A stretch of DNA of 64,000 bases. Source: Ferruginibacter sp. (GTDB taxonomy: Bacteria; Bacteroidota; Bacteroidia; Chitinophagales; Chitinophagaceae). Shown here piece after piece: positions 58,099 to 64,000 of this stretch (the stretch's first letter is position 1; each line of letters opens with the position of its first letter). Made by a program: the position numbers and the translations under genes. The notes under the pieces were generated by a model. That model was given only the letters and a program-made list of their open reading frames with translations. It did not search any database and was not told the origin of the DNA. The DNA is taken from NCBI GenBank assembly GCA_016786725.1, contig JAEUVU010000015.1, positions 1 to 64,000 of the forward strand, in the 5' to 3' direction.

Positions 58099-58713
58099 TT
58101 ACTCCGGTTTTATATCAGCAATTATTTTTCCATTATTCGCATCTATTCTTAATACCCGGCATTTAAGTTCGGGACAAGATGTTGTAACAACCCACATATA
58201 TTCATGGGTGCCATCTGCATTGCGGTTGAGCACCTGTAGATCTGTCTCAGTTGTTTGCAGTTGCATTTTACTCAAGAGCTTTTTCAGTTTTTTGTAATCA
58301 AACCTTATATTACCTTTTACCAGTTCCATGTATGGTGGCAGCAAATCGCCATGGCGAACTGGGTTGGAAGGAGTGCCCAGCGCCATTAAGGTCTGTCTTG
58401 TATCTAAGCGGCACACAGGTAAATGCCTGATGGTATCGCCTTTATACACGATGGCAAACCTGAGGCTGAATTCGTCAAAAACAAAACTATCGTCTGTCAG
58501 GGCAATGGTTTTAATTTTTTGTGTACCTGCATTAACCAGGTAGCTTTTCATTTTATCTAAAACCACATATTTATCCAGCAGGCTGCTGTCGAAGAATTGC
58601 TTGTAATCATCATACACCCTTTGTATGGCTAACGAAACCTTTTGATCAAGCGTTTGGGCATTTGAATGGTAAACAGCAGCAAATAAGAAAGTAAGAAGCA
58701 GTATTATTTTCAT
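58099..58713 (-). CDS. Secreted protein, unknown
   Basis: 204 residues from the ATG at 58713, giving the signal peptide MKIILLLTFLFAAVYHSNAQ. The mature part is mixed: helical (LDQKVSLAIQRVYDDYKQFF) and strand-like, ending CRVLRIDANNGKIIADI, which is reminiscent of PepSY-type ends. I do not recognise a family. It lies 58 bp downstream of the DUF2200 gene on the same strand. Confidence 0.65.
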   Translation of the reverse strand: MKIILLLTFLFAAVYHSNAQTLDQKVSLAIQRVYDDYKQFFDSSLLDKYVVLDKMKSYLVNAGTQKIKTIALTDDSFVFDEFSLRFAIVYKGDTIRHLPVCRLDTRQTLMALGTPSNPVRHGDLLPPYMELVKGNIRFDYKKLKKLLSKMQLQTTETDLQVLNRNADGTHEYMWVVTTSCPELKCRVLRIDANNGKIIADIKPE

Positions 58714-58771
58714 GCACAAAATGTAAGGAGTAAAGTTAAGCTTAACAGTTGAAACAATTGTTAACACAGTC

Positions 58772-59137
58772 CTAAGAGCTTCGCAGTATCTTTTCCATCT
58801 TTCTTCCTTTGGCCAGTTCATCAATTATTTTATCCAGATACCTGGCCTGTTTGGTTAATGGGTTTTTGATATCTTCTATACGGTAACCGCAGATGGTGCC
58901 GGTAATAAGATGTGCATTGGGGTTAAGCGTGGACTGCTTAAAGAATTCTTCAAATGTTACTTTGTCTTTTATGAGTTGCTGTAGTTTTTTGTTGTTGAAA
59001 CCGGTAAGCCATTCTATAACCTGTTTCAGTTCTGCTTCGGTTCTGCCTTTGCTCTCTACTTTTTTTACATACATAGGATATACAGAGCCAAATATGAGTT
59101 TAGCGATCTTCTGGTCGTGTTCGGGAGTGGTGCTCAT
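58772..59137 (-). CDS. DUF2200 protein
   Basis: 121 residues. HDQKIAKLIFGSVYPMYVKKVESKGRTEAEL, VIEWLTGF and NPNAHLITGTICGYRIEDI are DUF2200 signatures. Small, soluble, role unknown. No enzyme motif. Clear ATG at 59137. Confidence 0.85.
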   Translation of the reverse strand: MSTTPEHDQKIAKLIFGSVYPMYVKKVESKGRTEAELKQVIEWLTGFNNKKLQQLIKDKVTFEEFFKQSTLNPNAHLITGTICGYRIEDIKNPLTKQARYLDKIIDELAKGRKMEKILRSS

Positions 59138-59747
59138 GATTTTATTGTACAGTTAACGGTTATAAATTTATGCTTTTGCTGCTAATCTTTAGCTATTGTA
59201 TAAAACTTTTGTTGTCCTGTTTAAATATTTGAGCTGCCGCCGCCTCGCCTTCCGGCCAGCGGCAATTTAAAGTGAAATCGCTTTTATTTTTTGTTGGATA
59301 GCATTTTCGCTTCGATAAAAGCTCAAAATTGGTATGCAGTACAAGTTTCGTCCCAGCGGGGTTTTCACAGCTTGTTCTGTAATTAAGAAAGCTCCTTGCG
59401 TGAAACCCCGATGCAGGAAGAGTTCTGAATTAGCGTAAGCCTGCTTTATAAAAATCCCGGTAATGTACGGACAAAGATGCTGCTCCCTTATACTTAACAG
59501 ACATACATTAAGGTAAAGCATTGGGAGTATTAATAAGGAAGGAGCAGGCATCCGGGTTTCGCAGAAAGTGTATTTTAAATAAAGAGACTACGTTGCTAAA
59601 ACCCCACTGGGAGGAAAAAGTAATTTTGCAGAAAGACAGAATTATATAACGATGATGGATCAGCTGTTATATTTTATTTAACAAAAAAAATTTGAGAATT
59701 TATTATTCTGCAGGCTTTCAATATCTTGATTAAAATTTTAGCGGCAT
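59138..59747. ncRNA. 610-bp gene-free stretch with nested hairpins (structured RNA candidate)
   Basis: No convincing protein. Three stems: TGCCGC/GCGGCA (59235-59240, 59259-59264); CGGGGTTTTCAC (59357-59368) with GTGAAACCCCG (59400-59410), one bulge, plus an inner AGCTT/AAGCT; and a long one in which CCCGG (59456-59460) pairs with CCGGG (59552-59556) and TGCTGCTCC...CTTAT (59480-59490) pairs with ATAAGGAAGGAGCAGGCA (59533-59550). A 94-codon minus-strand frame crosses these stems, but its content is not protein-like. Either a structured RNA or a decayed mobile element. Confidence 0.4.
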
Positions 59748-60299
59748 ATGTACATCAGAGAGATTACCGGCAAACTGTTTTTTTTATCAATATCACTTGC
59801 AGCATATTTTACCGCTACAGGCCAAAAGTTAAGTGCTGAAGAATTGCAGTTGTATCAACTGGTAATGCAATACAGGAAAACCAAGGGGCTTGCTGCCATT
59901 CCTTTATCAAAATCCTTAACACTTGTTGCACAAACACATGCAGTGGACCTGGATGATCATTATGAGCCCGGCGGCCATTGTAATTTACATAGCTGGTCGG
60001 ACCAGGGAAACTGGAAAGCCGTTTGTTATACGGATGATCATGCACAGGCTGAACTAATGTGGAGCAAACCGCAGGAACTTACCAAATACAAAGGCAATGG
60101 TTACGAAATTGCTTTCAGCACTGATATAGAATATTTAGCAGATCCCAAAGCAGCCCTGGCAAACTGGAAATTGAGCAAACAACATAATGCTGTTATTTTG
60201 AACCGGGGATTATGGAAACGGAAATGGAATGCAATAGGGGTTGGTGTTTATGGAAGCTATGCTGTGGTTTGGTTTGGGAATGAGGTGGATAATCGGTAA
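59748..60299 (+). CDS. CAP-domain (SCP/PR-1) secreted protein
   Basis: 183 residues with a signal peptide (cleavage near ATGQ, about residue 26). The CAP core runs from LQLYQLVMQYRKTKGLAAIPLSKSLTLVAQTHAVDL through GHCNLHSWSD and NGYEIAF to KQHNAVILNRGLW and GVGVYGSYAVVWFGNE. The conserved His/Glu cavity is partly visible (HAVD, GYEIA, KQHN). Such proteins occur in the periplasm or outside the cell; their bacterial role is poorly known. Not co-transcribed with the lipoprotein gene that follows (84-bp gap). Confidence 0.88.
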   Translation: MYIREITGKLFFLSISLAAYFTATGQKLSAEELQLYQLVMQYRKTKGLAAIPLSKSLTLVAQTHAVDLDDHYEPGGHCNLHSWSDQGNWKAVCYTDDHAQAELMWSKPQELTKYKGNGYEIAFSTDIEYLADPKAALANWKLSKQHNAVILNRGLWKRKWNAIGVGVYGSYAVVWFGNEVDNR

Positions 60300-60383
60300 G
60301 TATGCAGGAACTTATTTTATCAGTCATTAAATTTCGAATATTTAAATACAATCATTATATTTAAATTACTACAAAAGTCCCGA

Positions 60384-61100
60384 ATGAGAATATTAAAGAT
60401 TATACTCTTAATTTCAAGCGTATTCTTTTCGTTAACCGCCTGTAATAAAAATGGATCTTCCAGTGATTTAACTACCGTTGATGGTGTAGTGGTAAGGTTT
60501 CCAACAAGGCAAGTTGTGCCGGGTGTAAAGGTATATTTGATAAGGCAATCACCCCTAACATCCCTTACCTGGGATCAGAATACTCATTGGGCAATCAATT
60601 TTCTTGATACACTGATCTGGCCGCCAAAATACAGGATAGATTCAACTTTTGCAGATGCAAATGGCCGGTTTTCGTTTGTGTATGACTCAACAAATTGTAA
60701 TGGATATCCCTGTGGAGGTAAATTTTATACTACTGTACTTGATCCTGCCTATGTAATTGCTCCTTATGCAAATTTAAATCCAAACACAGATACAATTTAT
60801 GTAGACCAGCCTTCTTACTTTAAGCTGAATATGCATAAAATTACTCCAGCAACCATCAATGATACTCTTTTTGAAGACAGGGTTTTTATTTATGGAAATA
60901 ATCTGTCGCTTCGCCCTATTTTTTTTCGTAAAGCCCAGGTTGGCAAAACAGATGTAACTATAATTGATACATTTTCCTATAATGCATATAGTAAAGTCCG
61001 TCTTGAATGGCGTCATTACAAAAACGGGCTAATGAGCTCAGGAATTGATACAATTAGTTTGATCCAGAATGGTACCAAAGTATACGATGTGTTTTATTGA
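60384..61100 (+). CDS. Lipoprotein with beta-sandwich-like region, unknown
   Basis: 238 residues. MRILKIILLISSVFFSLTACNK is a lipoprotein signal with lipidated Cys20. The first part, TTVDGVVVRFPTRQVVPGVKVYLIRQ, resembles a carboxypeptidase-regulatory/CNA-B-type beta domain, with a second strand set around YDSTNCNGYPC. No enzyme motif. Surface-exposed role inferred from the lipoprotein signal. Convergent with purE (17 bp between stops). Confidence 0.65.
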   Translation: MRILKIILLISSVFFSLTACNKNGSSSDLTTVDGVVVRFPTRQVVPGVKVYLIRQSPLTSLTWDQNTHWAINFLDTLIWPPKYRIDSTFADANGRFSFVYDSTNCNGYPCGGKFYTTVLDPAYVIAPYANLNPNTDTIYVDQPSYFKLNMHKITPATINDTLFEDRVFIYGNNLSLRPIFFRKAQVGKTDVTIIDTFSYNAYSKVRLEWRHYKNGLMSSGIDTISLIQNGTKVYDVFY

Positions 61101-61117
61101 TCGGACGTATTCGGTTT

Positions 61118-61633
61118 TCAATCAAACTCATTCCTGAAACCAAAACTCTTCACATTCTTCACGCTTTCCATTACAATATCGTCCTGGTATTCTTTAAAGG
61201 CTTCCAGTTTCCCGGCAATGGAAGTGTCGTGCAGGGCAAGTATTTGTGCAGCGAGTATGCCGGCATTTTTTGCACCATTGAGAGCAACAGTTGCCACGGG
61301 TACACCATAGGGCATTTGTAAAATAGACAGAACAGAATCCCAGCCATCAATACTGTTACTGGATTTAACCGGCACACCAATAACCGGTAAGATGGTTTGT
61401 GCAGCGATCATACCCGGCAAATGTGCGGCACCACCTGCACCGGCTATAATTACTTTGATGCCACGTTCTTTTGCTTTGGTTGCATAATCACGCAGGCGCT
61501 CAGGTGTACGGTGTGCTGATACGATCGTTAACTCAGGTTCTACTTCAAACTGGCGGAGCATTTCGGCAGCGCCTTTCATAATGTCGAGGTCGCTTTCGCT
61601 GCCCATAACTATGCCGACAAGTGGATTACTCAT
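61118..61633 (-). CDS. purE: N5-CAIR mutase PurE
   Basis: 171 residues. It converts N5-carboxyaminoimidazole ribonucleotide to CAIR in purine synthesis. [23 protein letters not shown] (phosphate and base site), [10 protein letters not shown] (catalytic His region), [16 protein letters not shown] and GVPVKSS are the PurE class I signatures. Its usual partner PurK is not in the window. Convergent with the lipoprotein gene, upstream of the efflux operon on the same strand but separated by 120 bp of repeats. Confidence 0.96.
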   Translation of the reverse strand: MSNPLVGIVMGSESDLDIMKGAAEMLRQFEVEPELTIVSAHRTPERLRDYATKAKERGIKVIIAGAGGAAHLPGMIAAQTILPVIGVPVKSSNSIDGWDSVLSILQMPYGVPVATVALNGAKNAGILAAQILALHDTSIAGKLEAFKEYQDDIVMESVKNVKSFGFRNEFD

Positions 61634-61669
61634 TTAATTTTGTTTTGTGCAAGATAGTTGTTTCATGGA

Positions 61670-61755
61670 AATTTTCACGCAAAGCTGCAAAGGAGCAAAG
61701 CTGCAAAGTTATCCAACTTTGCGACTTATTATCTTGGCGCCTTTGCGTGAAAATT
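61670..61755. repeat. Inverted repeat with GCAAAG octamers
   Basis: AATTTTCACGCAAAG (61670-61684) and CTTTGCGTGAAAATT (61741-61755) are perfectly inverted. Inside the left side are four 8-bp units GCAAAGCT, GCAAAGGA, GCAAAGCT, GCAAAGTT (61679-61710). The right arm overlaps the TolC stop codon by 2 bp. Confidence 0.75.
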
Positions 61756-63079
61756 ATTTAATCAGATCACCTTTAAGGCGCAACAATTCTGTTTCTGCAA
61801 GTTTTGTATTGTAACGGGCAGCGATCAACCGGTCGTAGGCTTGCTCCAAACTTTTTTGAGTTTCTCTTAATTCGAGATTGGTGGAAATGCCGAGCCTTAA
61901 TCTTTCCAATGCAATAAAAACATTTTCTTTGGCAAGCAAAATATTTTCTTCTTCTAAAGCCAGTGTTCTCTTTTGAAGTTCGTAATCTTTGAAGGCATTG
62001 GTAATGCCCAGGTCTATCTGCGATTTCTGGCTTTTGTAAAGGATGTTGAGATAATCAATATCATTTTTTGCCTGCTTTATCTGGCGGCGTACGGTAAAGC
62101 CATTTAAGATGGGTACGCTGATACCAATACCATAATTGTAACCATTGTTGCGGTTGTGTAAAAGGGTAAAGGCGTTAACAGCTATCTTGTTATTGGTTCT
62201 TGAATAACTGTAGGCAGAGTTAAAAGTAACAACCGGGTATAGGTCGGCCTTTCTTTCTTTTAATGTTAGTTTGCCGATATCAATATTTTTTTTGGTTACC
62301 TGCAATTGCGGGTTGGTTGATTCAACCGTTCCAAGTATATCACCTAAAATAATACCAGTGTCAAAAGGAATGGAATCTGACACTTCGTAACGGGTATTCA
62401 GTTCTACATTCATCAATTGATTTAACTGCTCCTTTAACTGGTCGATAAGCGTTTGCTGTTTAAGCCGTGCTGCTTTTTGTGCATTCAGGTCAACCTTGCC
62501 CTGCAGCAGGTCGGGCTTGGCGCCCAGGCCCACACTGAATTTCTTTTCTGCTATCTTAACACGCTCTTCATTGATGCCCATCTGGTCTTCAATGGCTTTG
62601 AGTTGTTGTTTTTGTCTTACTATGTTGTAATAATTGTTGATGGTGGCCGCAACAGAATTCACGATCTGGTTCCTGATATTCAATCCGCCCAGTAATACCA
62701 TCTGCGAAAGTTTATCACGGGTGGCAAACATTTTAAAACCGTCAAACAATGTCCAGTTAAGTTGTACAGAAGCATTGATATTATTGGAACGTACACCTTT
62801 ACTTTGTCTTTTGGATCCATCTGCCAGCTCCTGTTTTTGATTGTTGTTATTGAATACCATGCCTGTGGTTGCATTTAACCTGGGTAAAAAAGCAGCACGG
62901 GCATAGGATTTATCTATTGCGTAAGAAATGGAATCGTTGCGGAGCAACTGGATGTCGTAGTTGTTTTCGATGGTAGCATAAATAGCCTGCTGAACAGTTA
63001 ATGTATCCTGTGCAAAAATTTGCTGACTGATTATGATCATCAGCAAAAGCGAATTCAATATTTTAAAACAACGGGTCAT
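61754..63079 (-). CDS. TolC-family outer-membrane efflux protein
   Basis: 441 residues with a signal peptide (ends near IFAQD, residue 24). Two long coiled-coil repeats (DTLTVQQAIYATIENNYDIQLLRND... and DTGIILGDILGTVESTNPQLQVTKKNIDIGK) are the TolC pattern, forming the outer-membrane and periplasmic tunnel. It is 25 bp downstream of the RND permease gene, so it is the exit duct of that efflux system. The periplasmic adaptor must lie beyond the window. Confidence 0.93.
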   Translation of the reverse strand: MTRCFKILNSLLLMIIISQQIFAQDTLTVQQAIYATIENNYDIQLLRNDSISYAIDKSYARAAFLPRLNATTGMVFNNNNQKQELADGSKRQSKGVRSNNINASVQLNWTLFDGFKMFATRDKLSQMVLLGGLNIRNQIVNSVAATINNYYNIVRQKQQLKAIEDQMGINEERVKIAEKKFSVGLGAKPDLLQGKVDLNAQKAARLKQQTLIDQLKEQLNQLMNVELNTRYEVSDSIPFDTGIILGDILGTVESTNPQLQVTKKNIDIGKLTLKERKADLYPVVTFNSAYSYSRTNNKIAVNAFTLLHNRNNGYNYGIGISVPILNGFTVRRQIKQAKNDIDYLNILYKSQKSQIDLGITNAFKDYELQKRTLALEEENILLAKENVFIALERLRLGISTNLELRETQKSLEQAYDRLIAARYNTKLAETELLRLKGDLIK

Positions 63080-63104
63080 CAGCTATTTTCTACTCTTCTT
63101 TTAT

Positions 63105-64000
63105 TTAAATAATATCTTCCTCTTCCTTACCGGGTTCAATTTTCCCAACCTTCTCAACCGTATCAACTTTTTTCCCTTCTGCTTCATCCATTACTTCCAA
63201 TGCATTTTTCTTTTTCTTAGTAGATAAGAAAGAATACATGGCCGGTATCACAAACAAAGTAAGTATCAAAGAGAACATGATACCGCCTACGATGACAATA
63301 CCCAGTGGAATGCGGCTTGTAGATGCATCACCCAAAGACAATGCCAGTGGCAATGCACCCAGCGCCATGGCAAGGCTCGTCATTAAAATAGGGCGGAAAC
63401 GTGCCACGGCAGCTTCCATTACCGCCGGTATTTTCTTTTGCCCGGTAAGCTGTATCTGGTTGGCAAACTCTACAATTAAAATACCATTTTTGGTCACCAG
63501 GCCTATCAGCATAATCATGCCTATCTGCGAAAAGATATTTAAGGTTTGCCCGAATATCTGCAGGGATAACAACGCACCTGCTATGGCCAGCGGTACAGTA
63601 AACATGATGATGAGCGGATCAATAAAACTTTCGAACTGTGCCGCTAATATTAAAAAGATGAGGCCTAAAGCCAGGATAAACGCAAAACTTGTGTTGCTGC
63701 CGCTTTCGGCATAGTCCCGGGATGAGCCGCTGAGTGCTGTACTGAAAGAGTCATCCAGTAATTTTTTTGCAATAGCTTCCATGGCCTTGATACCGTCACC
63801 CACCGTTTTACCCGGTGCAAGCCCTGCGGAAATGGTTGCTGATTTGTAACGGTTAAAATGATAGATGGTAGGAGGGCTGTTATCCTCTTCAAAACTTACC
63901 AGGTTATCCAAGGGTATCTGGTTGCCTGCACTGTTGCGAACATAAATTGAACGCAGGTCGGATGGGTCATCCCTGTCATCACGTGCAACCTGCCCCATTA
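63105..64000 (-). CDS. RND efflux transporter permease (AcrB-type), C-terminal part
   Basis: 298 residues visible; the N-terminal part runs off the window edge. Seen: end of the second periplasmic loop (IPLDNLVSFEEDNSPPTIYHFNRYKSATISAGLAPG), then the last six membrane helices (FAFILALGLIFLILAAQFESF, PLIIMFTVPLAIAGALL, QIGMIMLIGLVTKNGILIVEFAN, RPILMTSLAMALGALPLALS, GIVIVGGIMFSLILTLFVIPAMYSFL) and a charged tail rich in Lys and Glu. This is the HAE1 family pattern for drug or solvent efflux. It is upstream of tolC in the same operon. Partial at its 5' end. Confidence 0.93.
   Translation of the reverse strand, partial: MGQVARDDRDDPSDLRSIYVRNSAGNQIPLDNLVSFEEDNSPPTIYHFNRYKSATISAGLAPGKTVGDGIKAMEAIAKKLLDDSFSTALSGSSRDYAESGSNTSFAFILALGLIFLILAAQFESFIDPLIIMFTVPLAIAGALLSLQIFGQTLNIFSQIGMIMLIGLVTKNGILIVEFANQIQLTGQKKIPAVMEAAVARFRPILMTSLAMALGALPLALSLGDASTSRIPLGIVIVGGIMFSLILTLFVIPAMYSFLSTKKKKNALEVMDEAEGKKVDTVEKVGKIEPGKEEEDII

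Noticed and set aside
59267..59551. 94-codon minus-strand frame as a protein
   Set aside because: It crosses all the hairpins, lacks recognisable domains and has no promoter or clear start context; kept only as part of the structured stretch.
59531..59560. GGAAGGAGCAGG as the tip of a bacterial SRP RNA
   Set aside because: The flanking pairing and the conserved symmetric loop of SRP RNA are not present; only a short string matches.

Overview
The window looks like ordinary chromosome from a free-living Bacteroidota, most likely the Chitinophagales/Chitinophagaceae. The pointers are: -7 promoter elements of the TAnnTTTG type instead of sigma-70 boxes; few visible Shine-Dalgarno sequences; a secreted M43 protease with a C-terminal type IX sorting domain; an L28-L33-DUF4295 cluster next to ftsY; DUF3810, DUF3667, DUF2723 and DUF2975 proteins; a bacillithiol enzyme (BshC); and a SusC-like outer-membrane beta-barrel receptor. 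Base composition is moderately AT-rich. I see no complete insertion sequence, integrase, CRISPR array or rRNA operon.

Layout. 1-1200: DUF177-rpmF-plsX (plsX cut by the window edge). 1304-9452: a mixed set (DUF3810 protein, TspO, degenerate beta-lactamase-like protein, dCTP deaminase, phosphopantetheinyl transferase, secreted M43 protease with a lipoprotein partner, small XRE regulator, DUF2130 coiled-coil protein). 9481-12650: three tRNAs (Leu-GAG, Gly-GCC, Leu-UAA), a broken tRNA-Leu 3' copy split by a palindrome, a histidine kinase and a glycosyltransferase. 13020-17010: an unusual two-gene operon, a cytoplasmic gluzincin followed by a metallo-beta-lactamase-fold protein with a histone-H1-like tail. 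17142-31498: housekeeping and membrane genes (MazG, a very large NtrY-like kinase, a PolX homologue with a dead palm, a tiny Lys/Ala protein, L27/L21, PlsC, PriA, MurB). 31620-41324: a long minus-strand stretch with two FSGR-domain proteins (one fused to a papain-like domain), a TPR membrane protein, a 1048-residue repeat adhesin with an S74 chaperone, and a MoxR/ExbD-like/vWA operon. 41499-54683: DUF2723 protein, EamA, OsmC, the L28-L33-DUF4295-FtsY cluster, an outer-membrane receptor, an HTH/DUF2975 pair, an ECF sigma factor with a membrane partner, and RimO. 54731-64000: cytochrome c, BshC, CBS protein, small secreted proteins, PurE, and a TolC/RND efflux operon cut by the window end.

The strongest non-gene signal is a set of short dispersed repeats. 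One is a 20-21 bp palindrome (CCTGCCTGCCGGCAGGCAGG type) found inside two genes in the same reading frame and inside a tRNA fragment. Another is a group of degenerate arrays with a 7-bp period, found between genes and inside murB, bshC and the phosphopantetheinyl transferase gene. Two further inverted-repeat families are also present. Three ribosomal-protein operons share an identical 14-nt promoter core, TACCTTTGCCGTCC. The best candidates for undescribed biology are the gluzincin/H1-tailed MBL operon, the FSGR-domain pair, the ExbD-like protein inside a MoxR-vWA operon, and a structured 610-bp gene-free stretch near 59.4 kb.
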